A stretch of 64,000 nucleotides of DNA from Oryzias latipes (taxonomy: Eukaryota; Chordata; Actinopteri; Beloniformes; Adrianichthyidae): NCBI RefSeq assembly GCF_002234675.1, contig NC_019865.2:33662112-33726111 (forward strand), read 5' to 3'. The notes beneath the pieces were generated by a model. That model was given only the letters and a program-made list of their open reading frames with translations, was not told the DNA's origin and made no database searches. Positions 21,660 to 58,059 of the stretch are shown here, piece after piece (position 1 is the stretch's first letter; the number at the start of each line of letters is the position of its first letter). Made by a program: the position numbers and the translations under genes.

Positions 21660-22479
21660 TTTGGTCTCCTTTTTTCTTGATCAGAGGTGGGTGGAGCAGC
21701 TTAAGATCAAATTCAAATAAAAGAAATGTTTCAAGTAAAGCACAATGCCCGATGAGGTGTCCATTATCAGAAATTAAGGTGGAAGCAACCGTCTTCCGCT
21801 TCATGCCTCTGTGCTGTCCGTTCATTTCTGATGAGGGGAACCTCAAAGGCCATTATCTCGCTCACACACTCAGGAGAGTGATAAATATTAGTACTTTAAT
21901 CTTGTCATTTTTTAGGCTTGTGTCATTTTTCCACAAGAAGCGGACTATGTGATACCTGTTGCCATGGAAACAACTACAGACCCTGCACCACTGACTGTAG
22001 AACATACAGTGAACTGCCTGCACTGACCAACTCTGCTGCAACTGGTGAGAACGAAGCAGCGGAGGAAAGTGGTTTATAGGCTAAATGTTATGTTAAGTGA
22101 TCCAAAGCATCTTTTTAGAAGGAAAATTCATCTCTGACCACTTTCAAAGAAACAAATACATGTTTCCTAGATCACTTTGATTACAAGAAATATCCACCAT
22201 CAACTCTGATCTTAAAATGCAGATCAACAAACTATTTATTTCAATTATAATAAAATTATTTATCAACACATATTTACTCTGTATCAAGCAACATGATAAA
22301 CCAGACAGAAAGACAGAAACTATTCAGAATTAAAGGCAACACAGCCATTGCAATGATGGACCCTGGCATGTCCATCTTAGAGACATCTGAATGACAGAGA
22401 TCCTTTCTACTGTCCTGCTGTAGTTTGATGAACAGCAGTAGTTTATTGTTTCAGTTTTGTTGTTTTGTGGCTGCAAACT
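21660..22479. other. Intergenic spacer downstream of dennd2d
   Basis: AT-rich DNA; I see no gene. The right part (after about 22200) may be more of the minus-strand LINE that becomes recognisable from 22480 onward. Confidence 0.35.
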
Positions 22480-23359
22480 CAGGTTGTCATTGTCAATGAG
22501 AAGTTGTTCCCAATCGACCTACCTAGATAAAGTTTTAACTACTATGTCAATATTCATTTTGAGTTTTCAGGTTGTGTCATCTATGCCTCAACATTTCTCA
22601 AGCCGAAACAAAATAGGCTGAGCAGCGTTCAACTTCCTCTGACCATCTTAGTCTGGATCTAATAAAAGCCCTTTCTCCTTTTTGTTTGTAAAGTTGATCA
22701 AGTTCATTTTGTAGGGATGCCAGTTCTAAATGTTCTGTCTCTGTAAGATCTCCTGGGTTCTTTTTAGAAAGTTTAGAATGTCATTCATAACTGAATTTTA
22801 TTTTGTTGCTCTACTTTGTAAATGATATAGGCTGTAACTTTGAGACCTAAAACACAGACAGTCAGGACCATAAATATTTGGACTGAGACACATTCTTTCT
22901 AATTTAATTTCTGTACATTACCACAGTGATTTTTATATAAAACAACTCAGATGCCATTGAAGTGCAGACTTTCAGCTTTTATTCCATGGGTTGAACAAGA
23001 AGATTGCATAAAAATGTGAAAAACTAAAGCATTTTTTAACACAATCCCTTCATTTCAGAGGCTGGTAAGTAATTAGACAAATGAAATAACTGAAAACCAA
23101 ATGGTCATTCCTAATGTTTGGTTGAAAAGCCTTTGCTGGCAATGACAGCCTGAAGTCTTGAACTCATGGACATCAGCAGATGCTGGGTTTTCTCCTTCTG
23201 AATGCTCAGCCAGGCCTTTACTGCAGCGGCAAACAGTTGCTGTTTGTTTGTGGGCCTTTCTGTCTGAAGTTTAGTCTTCAACAAGTGAAATGCTGCTCAA
23301 TTGGGTTAAGATCAGGTGACTGACTTGGCCATTCAAGAATATTCCACTTCTCTGCTTTA

Positions 23360-24404
23360 CAGATTTTCTCAGTCACTTTAGTACAATTCTCAGATCAGAA
23401 TTGAAGTTTGCAAATACGTGTGTGCATTTCTCAAAACAATTTGTACAAACAGCAAAACACTATGGATTTCTTGCAAAAGCCTGTAATTTGTTGACAGACC
23501 ATGTCATACCAACATAGAAAAAACCCACTGCAAACAGTAACACAAAGGGAAAAAAAAGATAGGACAATATTCTGTCCAACAGTCCAGGCAGTGCAGTAGG
23601 AATTGGTGTGGTCTTCCTACACCTCTTGTCGTTCCTGTATGTTAGGACACAAATTCTCATCCACATCACAGCGAATATCCTCTCTTGCAATGCAGCCAAA
23701 TATGTTTGTTACATTATAATAATAATAATAATAATGGATTTGATTTATCTGCGCTTTTCAAGACACTCAAAGCGCTTACATTGTGTCCATTATTCATTCA
23801 CTCCTCATTCATTCTTGGTGATGGTAAGCTACGGTTGTAGCCACAGCTGCCCTGGCGCAGACTGACAGAGGCGTGGCTGCCATTTCGTGCCTACGGCCCC
23901 TCTGACCATCACCGGGATCATTCATACACATCCACACACCAGTGGAGCCACACTGGAGGCAAGGAGGGTGAAGTGTCTTGCCCAAGGACACAACAACAGT
24001 TGGCTGGTGGGAGCAGGGATCGAACCGCCAACCCTTCGGTCATTGGACGACCCGCTCAACCACCTGGGCCACTGTCGCCCCATTATGACAGCTTGGTCAA
24101 CCATTTTGCAGTTACTGACTTATACGATGAACTAATGACTAGGTGTTTTGAGATGTAAGACTATTGCACAGTGAACTATATAATACATTTTGATCAACAT
24201 GACATAAACAATTGACAATGTAGCAAAGAGCAGAGAATTGTACATAATCATTTGCATGGATGTACCAAAGCAATTGCCACTTGTTCAAAAAAGTGAGAAA
24301 CTGCTTATATGATGTGCACAAGTGACATCATGATGTGAAGATTGAACAAATAGTTTTGGGAATTTCTGATCTGAGAATTGTACTAAAGCGACTGAGAAAA
24401 ACTG
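23360..24404. mobile_element. TA-flanked inverted-repeat element inside the Tc1
   Basis: The ends are inverted repeats of about 40 bp: 'ctcagtcactttagtacaat' on the left and, reversed, 'ctcagtcgctttagtacaat' on the right, each continuing 'tctcagatcag'. TA dinucleotides flank both ends (23358-23359 and 24405-24406). No transposase is encoded. Removing it restores the colinear Tc1 sequence ('ctctgcttta' to 'aactcctgagttg'). Confidence 0.8.
23715..24081 (-). mobile_element. tRNA-derived SINE with L2-type tail
   Basis: On the minus strand it starts 'GGGGCGACAGTGGCCCAGG'. An A box (TGGCCCAGGTGG) and B box (GGTTCGATCCC) lie about 40 bp apart, followed by the conserved body 'CTTGGGCAAGACACTTCACC'. 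The 3' end 'GCGCTTTGAGTGTCTTGAAA' plus an ATT repeat matches the L2 LINE hairpin tail. A short duplication 'cattat' flanks it. It sits inside the TA-flanked element. Confidence 0.85.
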
Positions 24405-24438
24405 TAATAAACTCCTGAGTTGCTTCGGCTGTATGTTT

Positions 24439-24740
24439 TGGGTCGTTGTCCATCCAGAACTGTGCTGGCTTTTTTAGATTCTTTTTAGCAAAGTCCAGTC
24501 TAGCCTTCCTATTCTTGAGGCTTATGAGTGGCTTGCATCTTGCACTGTACCCTCTGGATCTACTTTCATGCAGTCTTCTTTTGATGGTAGACTTGGATAT
24601 TGATCCGCCTACCTCCTGGAGAGTGTTGTTCACTTGGTTGGCTGTTGTGAACGGGTTCCTCTTCACCATGGAAATGATTCTGCCATCATCCACCACTGTT
24701 GTCTTCCGTGGACGTCCAGGTCTTTTTGCGTTGCTGAGTT
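24439..24740 (-). pseudogene. Tc1-like transposase, N-terminal part
   Basis: The minus strand reads the two HTH subdomains linked by the GRPR-type AT hook: 'NAKRPGRPRKTTVVDDGRII', 'KRNPFTTANQVNNTLQEVG', 'ISKSTIKRRLHESR' and 'SLKNRKARLDFAKKNL'. It continues to 'PAQFWMDNDPKHTAEATQEF', where intervening catalytic sequence is missing. The upstream N-terminus is replaced by the TTTC microsatellite, so the gene is broken. Confidence 0.8.
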
Positions 24741-24748
24741 CACCAGTG

Positions 24749-24914
<166 letters not shown>

Positions 24915-26080
24915 CAGGATGTACCACACTGTTGATTATGCCACTCCTAATACTGTAGCCATTTCTGGCATGGATTTTTTCTGTTTTCTCAGCTTAATGA
25001 TGGCTCCTTTCACCTGCATGGAGAGCTCCTTTGACCACATGTTGTCTGTTCACAGCAAAATCTTCCAAATGCAGCACGAGTCCTCTAATCAACTCCAGGC
25101 CTTTTATCTGCTTCACTCATAATGACATAACAAGGGAATTGGCCACACCTGCCCATGCAATAGCATGGAAGTCAATTGTCCAATCACTTACAAGCCCATG
25201 AAATGAAGGGATTGGGTTTAAAAATTGCTTTAGTTTTTGACATTTTAATGCAATCTTCTTGTTCAACCCATTGAATAAAAGCTGAAAGTCTGCACTTCAA
25301 TGGCATCTGAGTTGTTTTATTTAAAATTCACTGTGGTAATGTACAGAAACTAAATTAGAAAGAATGTGTCTCTGTCCAAATATTTATGGTCCTGACTGTA
25401 AACACCCAGTTTGTCCTATAATTATTTTCCTTTTTAGCATTTTTATAAACTACGTAACCAAGCTAGATACTGTGTTTTTTATGTTTTACTGGATCTAGTT
25501 TAAGAAAAGAGTTGTTCAGAAACCAGAAAGAGTTTCTTTTTTGAGAGTTATTTTGTCTGATCATTTTAGAATGATGTAAACAGCTTCATGATCTGTGTAC
25601 AGTGTAGGAAGAATGTCAACAGTTATTTTTTCCAGACTTATGTTATCAGAGATAAGCCACAAGTCCACAAGGGACTGACTAGAACCATTGTTATTGTGTT
25701 TCTCTGATCTTTAAAATATTGTTTTTCTCCAAACATACACCCATTAAATTATCTCTCTGCATAAATTAGTTGATGTCATTTTTGAAGATCATTGAGGTCG
25801 ACACTTTGAGTTGACTATTGGGAACCATATTAAAATTCCCTCCTATTATTAGAACAGCATTTGGAAACTGTAAAAGACTGGACCCTGGTATAATTTTCGT
25901 TTAGACAAGCACTGATATAAAACTACAAATTAAATAGGATAAAATTGCCAGAAAAACTCACCTTTCACAGAGAAATCCTCATGCGTCAGTCTTTAATAAG
26001 ACAACAAACTTAAGGGACATGGGGTTATCCTTCATCCAAGATCCCTTATTTTTTTAATAAATGAATTTCTAAAGAATTCA

Positions 26081-26560
26081 GATAATGGTTGATTGTTGGA
26101 GTTTAAATAGAGTGACTCAGTCCTGCATTTATGTGACAGTGTCTGTCTCTTTTCTGTCTTCTCAGACTTCAACCAGTCGTGGTCGTCCTCCTTACTGTTG
26201 TTCTGCTACATTTTCCCGTCATTTTAATCCCTGTCTAGATCTTCAATTAAAAGCTAATTTCCCCTCCACGGTGGACTTTTGCTGTCTCTAGCAGCAATAA
26301 GTGTTTTCCTAAGTAGACCTTTTGTTTATACCTTTTACCCTGGACAGGTATCAGTCCACTCCAGGGCCGCATATATTTAAACACTCACACTTGTGGAAAA
26401 ATTCCGATAAATCATTTCATAGTTGTTGCCTTGTTTGATATTTTTTACTATCTAATCAAAAAAAGATCTTTGCAATTTTTCAAAATAAAGTAAAAGGCGT
26501 TTCAATGTAACGGATTTCTCCCAAAAGGATTAGGACCATTTCAATCTAGGTGGGTGTCAT
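26081..26560. other. Intergenic spacer upstream of stk38
   Basis: AT-rich sequence with no identifiable gene. It may contain more of the decayed minus-strand LINE 5' end. Confidence 0.35.
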
Positions 26561-26569
26561 GACAGGTCT

Positions 26570-27460
26570 GAGCCGCTAGGTGTCTGGCGAGCTCATAAGC
26601 AGAACGCTGCCGTTTCCTCGTCACTATAGAAGAAGAGGCGCCCAAACCGCACCTTCGATCAAGGTAAGCGAACAAAGACGAAGTCTGCAAAAGCTCACAG
26701 AAACTTCCTCAAGTTACTTTGTTTGGTGGTTTCTTCTGTTTGATGTGTTTTGGACTAAGCAGCGGTGGTTTCCCGCCTCCCAGCTCTGCGTTGATTTAAA
26801 AAGCACTCAGTCGCAGCTAACCGGCTAACTTTCTCTATTTGCTCAGAGAACTTCGAGCTGCTCAATGGAAGTCGGTTGAAAACTGCTTCCTGTCTGGACT
26901 GATGCAATAAAAGCACAGACCTCAGTCCCAGGCAGGAATCGCCTTTTCAGTTCCGCCGACTTTTACTGTGGTGAAGATTTCCGGTAGTGTCCGTGCTGTC
27001 CGCGTCGCACTTTACTTAACCAGGAACTTTAATCGCTAACTAGCTGGCTAAGTGATGATAGCTGGTTAAGAAGAATGTGTGCGAGGTAAGAGCTACGCAA
27101 ACCAGGTTTTCTGGTTTCTTCGTGAGTCAGCGCGGTGCTGTCGTGCGTCAATCCGGGAGGTTGGTGTGTCGATCCACGTTTTTCTGGACAAACTGTTCAA
27201 GCCAAAAGCTGCGCTGATGACTTCAGCTCAGGTGGAACCAAGAGTTGGGTTTTATTTTGAACTCGGGGTGACGAGCTTCCGCTTGAGCAAGCGGGCCTGT
27301 TGTTTGTGGCGGGACTGTCCTCTAAGTTAATCGGAATCGGGAACTTGGTTGTCTGAGTCCCCGCTGGAGCCTGAGTGTCCAGCAGCATCTCGGCCAGAGA
27401 CGACCACCTTTTCCTGGTGCTCCCCCTCCACGTTCCTCCCCTCCCTCGGGGGTAAGACGT
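26570..27460 (+). promoter_or_regulatory. Promoter and 5' non-coding exon region of stk38
   Basis: GC content and CpG density rise here. Two good splice donors are visible: 'gatcaag|gtaagcg' at 26663/26664 and 'gcgag|gtaaga' at 27085/27086. Either could end a 5' non-coding exon spliced to the coding exon whose acceptor is at 28967. Which is used, and where transcription starts, cannot be decided from sequence. Confidence 0.45.
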
Positions 27461-28967
27461 CCGTCACGCAGGAGGGAAACATCCTGGAGGCTCAGTCAGT
27501 GAAACTGGAGTCTGAGGAGTTGAAGGGCCCATTATCCACTTTTCAGCTGCTAGATGGACTAGAATGTTTATTCCTCACAATAAACAAACGTGGTATTTTG
27601 ATCCATTCACGCATTTGAGTTTTCCTCTATTGCTCACATTGTGACATCACAAAGTGAGGAACAGCCCCTTCCAGGAAGTGTCTGGGTCGCCAGCCCCGCC
27701 CCCAGCCCCCCCCCCCCCCTTCTCTGTGGAGCTAGCGGTGATTGGCTAAACGCTTTCCCTGATATGCACAGCCATCTTTGCCATAGTTTGGATGTTTGTT
27801 TTTTGTGGACGAATCAGACAGGCTGCTGACGGTGGCGCCATGAAATGGGCGGGACCACGAGGAGCGAAAGGCGGAGCCTCAGAAATGGAGTCCAGCAAAA
27901 GTAACTTTCTTAAAGACGTCGTTTAGTTTGCAAAAGGTCATGTATGACGACATATGTGGATATAGTTTAGTCTGAAGTGCTTTAGCATAGCAGGACTCAG
28001 GCCCTTAGAGGGGGCTTCCCAAACCTCACGCTGGAGCATCGACCTGGCTGTCGTTTATTTGGGAAAACCGATTCAAGGCAGGGAATCATCACAGTTTGAT
28101 CATCGTAAACACAGAATTACCGGGGTTCCTCTGTGCTCCTCACAAAAGTCCAAACATTTATTATGCACTTTGAGAAATATTCCTACTTCACGTTTCAGCA
28201 CATTTCTGTAGATCTGAACAGTCTGAGTGAAAAAAAACCAAAGAGTTGAAGGGATGTTATGTTTCTCCATGCACACCGGCCCTCTGAGGTATTTATGCAA
28301 ATCTGAAGGTTGAAAACATCTGGAATGGGGGCTTCCAGCAGCTGTTCATCAGCTTGGACACTTCAGACATGGTTTCCTTCTCACTGAAGTTTTATTTTTG
28401 ACACAATGAACCTAGAATGTATGTCTGACATGTGGTCATCGTGCTGGTTCTGGTCTTGGTTTCAAAGGGATCCAGAGCCCTGCAGTCACTGACACAGGCC
28501 TCCAGCAGCTAAATCTGCTCTCGACATGTCTGCTGGTGCCATGTGGTCAAAGTGAAGCTGCCCCCTTAGTCCCATGAAGGGATGTTCATGAGCTGTGAAA
28601 CTCTGACATCCCATCCAAATAGTTTGGCGTCTTACAGCTCAGAGGGCCGGAGACGGAAACGGAGCGTTAACTGTGACCGCCATCGTAACCTTACAAAGGC
28701 CTCAGTCTGGGTGGAGATGAAAATGCAAACCACAGACGAGAGCCGCAGCTTTGGACTTTGCTTCCATGAAGACGGTTTAAATCAATATCAAAATAAAAAA
28801 GGGCAACAGTATATAAAGCTGTGCAAGTGGACAGATGACAGAAATGTAGTGAGGGTGTCATGGCGGGTCTGAGTCGCTCTCTGAACTCGGTGTCCGACTC
28901 CCAAACTGATTCATAATCAGAGAGAAATGACAAATGAATGAGTCTAATTAAAGTTATGGTTTTGCAG
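27461..28967 (+). other. stk38 5' intron (upstream of first coding exon)
   Basis: No coding exon or clear transposon is seen. A poly-C run lies at about 27708-27719. The sequence ends with the acceptor 'tatggttttgcag'. Confidence 0.4.
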
Positions 28968-28974
28968 ATAAAGC

Positions 28975-37741
<8,767 letters not shown>

Positions 37742-38600
37742 GCTCCTGCCCCCCCCATCACCACCACTGACCCTGTGTTGGCCCTCTTTCTGTGGGTTTT
37801 GCCCCCCAGCACCAGCATCCCGACATTCCCCCTTAAGCAGCAGCTCTGCTGGACCCTTGAGGGGCTGTGCTTCTGCCCTGTGGGCCAAAGCGGGTCAGAA
37901 GGACCCACCAAAGAGCCGACCTCTGCCCGCTTCAGGAAAACGACTCTACTTCTAGAACTTTTGCACACTTTGCCCTTTGAAAGTATGAAAGTAGGATTCC
38001 GTCTTCATGGCGACCCACTCAGCACCTTGATGGGAGTCGGGCCGGCTCGCTGGACTCTCTTTGGTTTTAGGTTTTAAAGCAGCTTTTATTCCAAAAGATG
38101 GCCGTTTTTGCTTTCTATTGTGATGTTCTGTTTCTGAAGCTTTTGAGTGGCAGTTGCTTCTTAAACCTCTTCACACAAACGTCTTGAATCTCTGCTTCTA
38201 CGGCCCAGGGGTTGGGGTCAACAGTGTCCCACTTGTGGACTCCAAGGCTTCTGTTCTGTTACCTTTGTTCCACAGAAACACTTTTTTTTACAGGAAAAGG
38301 ACTTTAAAGCATGAGACTTACCTGGGAGCAACGAACACACCATCCAGAATGCTGTCTTTATTATCACCAGCTAAAAATGAAGCAGGTTTTCTGCCCGGCA
38401 ACAGCAAATTTCTGTTTTTCTTTTTCTTCAAAAGGTTTTAACTTTAAACATAATTTTAATTTCTAATTTTAATGTGTGTTTGTGTGTGTTGGGGGGGGGG
38501 GGGTGATTTTATTTAAACCGCTGCTGCAGTGCACACCTCTGTAATGTTTCTGCTGTTTGACAATGAAGAACTCTGCACTTAAAGCGTGCTCTCCTCACTC
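37742..38600 (+). other. Putative stk38 3' UTR
   Basis: Non-coding sequence follows the stop at 37739-37741. It has a poly-G run at about 38490-38503. No canonical AATAAA is obvious; the T-rich region around 38400-38520 may hold a variant signal. Confidence 0.4.
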
Positions 38601-38757
38601 ACGTGCATGTCCCATGTGTGGGCGTGGAGTGGCTGCCCCTCCTGGCCGTCCCAGTGCGGGGGGGGCATTTATTCTGTTGACTTGTTTGGAATCTCAAACT
38701 AACTTCTTCTCTGAGTCTAAAACACTCAGAGCATCACGGATGAACTTTGACAAAGTG

Positions 38758-38835
38758 ATTAACCCCTGTGCTATCCTAGGCACTTTAACATTGGGAGTTG
38801 GGTCATCTAGACCCACTTCCACTTTGTCCTAAAAC
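38758..38835 (+). repeat. MITE fragment (ttaacccctgtgctatcc family)
   Basis: This begins 'ttaacccctgtgctatccta' and continues 'ggcactttaacattgggagt' and 'tgggtcatctagacccact'. It matches the left end of the copy at 44108 for about 70 bp, then stops. It is a truncated member of the family seen twice in the LRRN intron. Confidence 0.8.
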
Positions 38836-40922
38836 ATGCAGAGCAGTAAATTATTTTCACTGCAGATTCCAACCAATCACAGCTCAGTATGACAACTTGA
38901 AGGATTGTAGGGATTTATAAGGATTATATTCTGACAGATTAGTGCTGAACAACAATAGCAGGAACATCCATTATTTTTCTTGGAAATGACCTGGCATGTT
39001 TGTGACAGCAGGGGGCGCTGGTGCATCACTTCAGGTCTGCAGCAGCTGCAGGTGGAGTTCATGAAGTTCATCTTTCCTGTGCGATCCCTTTTCTGATGGA
39101 AAGACCAGTCCTCCGTGATGTCCGGGGGGGACAGGAGCCCCCCACCTCCAACTGGACCCAGCAGGGAACCTAGTTTATCTGCTGGTGAACTCATTGCGTT
39201 CTTTGTCCCAACAGCAGGACTATCAAATGTTCCAGTTTATGATCCAGCCCTGCATTATAAACAAAACCTCAACACCCCAACATAAAATTAAAACTGGATC
39301 CTCGGGGTGAAGTGGAGAACAGGTCTTTTAATCTGCCACAGGGTTCTGTTTGCTCCAAAAAATGAACAAGTGCAGCAAACGAGTCAAAGGAGATCCAGGA
39401 GAAAGACCAAAACTACAAAATCCAGCACAGAGCAGCATCCTGAGGTTATATCCATGTTGGAGAACTCGTGTGGAGAGGTCTAACAGTCTACAGGTTCTTA
39501 CAAAAGTGCTGTCAGCAGTCCTACAGGTGAGTGCAAAGAGAAAGTAAGCAGTGTGAAGCAAAGATCACAGGTGCATTCATGCGTCACGTGTTCTTCCAAA
39601 GTTAAAGGTCACGTATCGACTCAGACCGCTCATACATGAGCGCCAGGGGTTGATGAGCTCCTTCCTGTCCACGGAGGTCCGGAAAGGTGATTTCAGCCAA
39701 ACTGAAGGAACTTATGAGTGACGGCTGCACTTTTATGAAGAGGAAACCATTCCTAGAGTCGGTGGCAATGTGTCTCCGCGCATTGAGTCGTTAATCACCA
39801 AAATAAAAAGAAATGAAGGTATGACTAACTTTTAGGTTTTTTGATCTGTTCACAGCAGAACCTTTCCAGCCTCTTCAGAACTGAACTGGACTTTGGTGAT
39901 GTTTACCTGATGGAAACGCCCTCACCCTACTCCGCCCAGAAGTGCATTTGATCATCAGCTCTGTGGCCTGTGAGGACTTTACGGACATGAGGATGAAACC
40001 TGTCCTCTTCTTTCAGGGACCAGTGCCATCATGAATGCAGGTGAGCCTTTCTGAGTCTCACAGCTTGTTCACGGCCTCATTTCTGGCTCCTCCTTTCATG
40101 TTTGCCTTAGAGTGGTTCTAGAACGTCAAGTTGATCAGATCTAAAGCTCGGACAGCTTTTACATCATTTTGAGAGTCATGTCAGAAAATGCCACGTCAAA
40201 TCCTTTACCTGTCCATCTGGTAAAGTGCTTGTTTGAATTCTTTAGACTGACTCCTCCTCATCTCTGGGTTTGCTTTATCAGCAGAGAATCGTGGAGTCTT
40301 CCTCCGTCTACTCTGTGCCATTGGGGACGGATATAATAATCTGGGGACGGACCAAAACTTCACATGAAAACTATTAATAACCACAAGAGGTGAATGGACC
40401 TGATGGGATTTCAGAGGCAGTTCCTGAACTGCAGTCAGCATCCGAGCAGAAGCACAGACACCAGAGCTTTAGAAGCTTTGATGGGCTCCATTCCACAGAC
40501 GGCTCTCTGGAAGGACCCCAGAAGAGGATTTCTCTGTTGAAGCTTCAGTGCAGCGGTCTGAGTTCCATCATGAAGCTGTCATGATCCTGTAAATGGATTG
40601 AAGGTGGCATGAAGTTCTAGGTGAAGCAGACGGAATTTAAGGGGGGAGGGGTGGGAACCGTGCGGTACGAGACCTTTAACCTTTTGACAGTGGGTGCTTG
40701 TGCTGCGTCCGGGGACAGTGCTGTCTGTGGGACATTCATCTGCACAGATGTCAGACATTCAGAAAAGTGTAACACAGTTAGACCATCAAGTGAATCTGTT
40801 CACTGAGATCGGATTTTCTGGGGGGGGGGGGGGGGGGGGGGGGGGGCAAACCCTAACTCCTCCACCCCACCCGCTCCCTGTTTGCTGGTACCTTTTGTCC
40901 AACCTGTTCATTTTGAAACCAG
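38836..40922. other. Intergenic region between stk38 and the LRRN gene (tail to tail)
   Basis: The two genes converge here. I see no coding exon; there is a poly-G run of about 27 bp at 40820-40846. Short frames at 40205-40810 show no recognisable family. Confidence 0.4.
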
Positions 40923-55100
<14,178 letters not shown>

Positions 55101-56555
55101 ATGTCAGCACGAAGTCAGACGTTACTCCAATAGAGAGTAACTAGTTTGTACTTCTACAAGTAATCAGTCATTTTAGAGAAAAGCGAACCCGTTCAGAGCA
55201 GGTGAAGAGGTTTCAGGGTTTCCATTTCCCTTTAAATGCTGTTAAGGTTCACTTGTCAAATGTGTTTTCTCTCCATGGTTCCCTATTGTTTTGCAGGAAG
55301 TTGCCGGGGGGGGGGGGGCAGCCGACGCAAAAGATGACACGATGCTGATCATCCATGAACCTTCAGTGTGAGGCAGAGTTGTAGCCGGAAGGTCGCTTTG
55401 GCAGGAAGTAGTCTTTACCTCAGCGTTTTCAGGTGTGTGAGTCAGCATCCATGCAGTCATGACATGTTTGATCTGTGATGTCAAGAAAAAATTACAGTCA
55501 CGGATATTTCAGGATAATCCACCCAGCCCAGTCAGATAATCATCGTGACAGAAAATGTTTGTTTATGGTCAAAATTTCCAACAACAGATGTCAGTTGAAC
55601 AAGATGGATTGATGTTTGATCAATTAAACATTGACGCTTGGTCTTTTTTTGGAATAAATAAGAGAAGCTGCTACTGTCTCCCATCCAAAGACCAACCAGA
55701 TCCAACCTAACTTAGCATCCAGGCCAGATGTCATCAGGTGTTGCTGGAATGGACAGAGATGTCTGCAGACATCCACTTCCTTCAACACAGGAGCTGCAGC
55801 TGGAGTTGAGATCAACAATATATGGACTATTTCACTGAACATGACATCAATCCATCTTCCCCACACTCACACACCTCCTCCTGTCTGTGACCCACATGGC
55901 TGACAGTCATTTTTCTTACAGAACCACAGACTAAAGTAACTACAAGTCTGACAGAACACACGATTGTGTTGGTGTGCAGAAAGGGCCTAAACAATTGACA
56001 GAGCAGGTTTGTTCCAGCTGATGGAGCCACTAGGCAGCAGCAGGAAACTCCAGCTCCCTTTAATTCAAACCTCAGACATGCTTCATCCATTTACAGGAAG
56101 CAGCTGATCCAGACTCAAGGAAAGACATGGTTCTCACACATGAGCATTTATGAGCTCACAGAGCATTGATCACCTGCTGAAATTGGTCCGGGGATCGTGT
56201 TGGAGAATTGAATCTGTTTTTTAAATTTGACAAAAACAATTCTCCATTTAAATCCAGTTTAATGCAGATTGAAACCCCAGTAAAGACTGATTCTCGTCAG
56301 CATTTGTGGCTTTTCTGTCACTGTAAAGACCTGGATGTCTGACCTCCACATACTGAGACCAACTCCTGCTGACTTTGCAAATCCAGAAAAATTAAAGTTC
56401 ACAATTAAAAATGGCTTTGTGTCTGAACGAATTCACAGAAGCTCAAAGTTGACCTCTGCTGTGGATCTGGACTCACCAGATTCCAAACGGATCAGACATC
56501 TTCTCTGTCCAAAGGGACCTTTCCTTCTCTGAAGAAACTTTGAAGACAACGTGAC
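55101..56555. other. Intergenic region
   Basis: I see no gene, RNA or assignable element; there is a poly-G run at about 55305-55317. Confidence 0.35.
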
Positions 56556-56559
56556 GGCA

Positions 56560-56820
56560 TATTCGTGCCTCACATTCTTTCAGTGGAAAGCATCCTGATG
56601 CACTGCATTACCGTCAGGTATGGGAGCCGCTTTGCTGCAGACAGGAAATCCCTGCAGCGAGTAGTGAGGGCAGCAGTCCCCTTCCCCACATGTCAGGAAA
56701 GGAACTAGTAGGGAGGTAGCCCCCACAGCACCCATTTGTCCACCTGCCTAAAGGGTAATGGTCTCTTCCCTCAGGCTGTCATGGAACTGAATACTGGGAA
56801 AGCTACCGTCAGTTCTTCTG
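56560..56820 (+). mobile_element. LINE C-terminal fragment
   Basis: The plus strand reads 'ESILMHCITVRYGSRFAADR', 'KSLQRVVRAAVPFP' and then 'FPQAV.ELN'-like words. This is the usual end of the non-LTR ORF2 type with 'ES.L..CI..WYG....DR..LQRVV'. It is short and frameshifted. Confidence 0.6.
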
Positions 56821-57059
56821 CTTAGAACAAAGAAATAAAAGTGATCACTATGCAGCTCAACATGTCAGCACAGTTCTACTCCCAAAAATCTACTTTTGAT
56901 TTTATTTATCTAATGTTGTTTTTTTATCATACTTTTTCCCACTGGTGACTGTGACATTGTGTGGGAGTGGGTATTAGGCTTGATTTAAGTTCAACTTTAT
57001 ATGTCTCAGTGAGGAGAAATTTACACAAAACAACACAAAAACAAGAAAGCTAACCACAG

Positions 57060-57410
57060 ATAAAGACAAATACATGAATGATTTCTGATGACCTGCTCAT
57101 CCAGAGGAGTTGTGCAGTCTGAAGGGAGTAAGTGATCTGCAGTATGGAGCTCTCCTACACTGGGGAGGTCTGAGTCTGTCGCTGAGGGAACTCCCCAGTC
57201 CCTCCCCAGCGGGGTTCAGCTGTTGTCCATGATGGATCTGAGCTTCATCATCCTCCTCCTCTCATCTCCAGGACAGAGCAGACCCTCCTGACCAGCTCAT
57301 TCACTTTCTTCTTGTTCCGGTGGGTGCTGCTGGCTCCGCAGCAGACAGCAGCATAACGAAGAGCAGAGGCTACCAGAGTCAGAAAAGCTTCTGAGCAGAG
57401 CTCTGCACAC
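57060..57410 (-). mobile_element. LINE C-terminal fragment, minus strand
   Basis: The minus strand reads 'LVASALRYAAVCCGASSTHR', 'KKKVNELVRRVCSVLEMR' and 'KLRSIMDNS', matching the C-terminal region of a fish non-LTR ORF2 ('AVVCWG......D...L..LIRRA.SVLG', 'L..IMDN..HPL'). Stops interrupt it. Confidence 0.6.
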
Positions 57411-58059
57411 TTCTGTTGTGATGACAATAAGGGAGAATGGCAGATTAAAGGTTCATCATGAAAGAGACAGAAGTGTACTCAGTTCACTCCATGTTCTGAT
57501 CTTACACTAAAGAGGCAGACAAGCTCAGTTAGATCGTAGACCAACATCCAAATCCGGTTCCCAATGACACGTTTCCAAACCTGAAACCTTTCATCACCCA
57601 GACCCCTCAGATCTTCACAAGTCTGGCTTTTGGAACATCGGACTCAACTCCTCTGCAGTCAAATCAGCATCAACTGAAGACTTGAGGAAAACTTGTGCTT
57701 TCACTTGGCAAAGTAAAAAAACCCAAGATGTATTTTCTGCTTCAATGAACACAATGGTGAGAATGCTTTCCTGTCGTCTCTGAAATGCTAGCAACTTTTT
57801 CAATGGCAAGTTTGGCAGATAGAAGCCTTTTAGTGACTCCCTCCTTTCAAATCTAAATTCAGAACCGTAAGGCAAGAACTTCAGAGACAAAAGCGGTTTA
57901 TTGTTTAAAGTTTTCACCACACAATGCATCGTGTGTCTTCCATTGCCAGGTCTCGCTCAAAAGAGATCTTATCTCAAGGGACTTCCTGGTAAAATAAAGG
58001 TTTAAATTAAAAAAAAGTTCAAATCAATGAAATATAGAAAACGTGGTTAAAGCGATCAG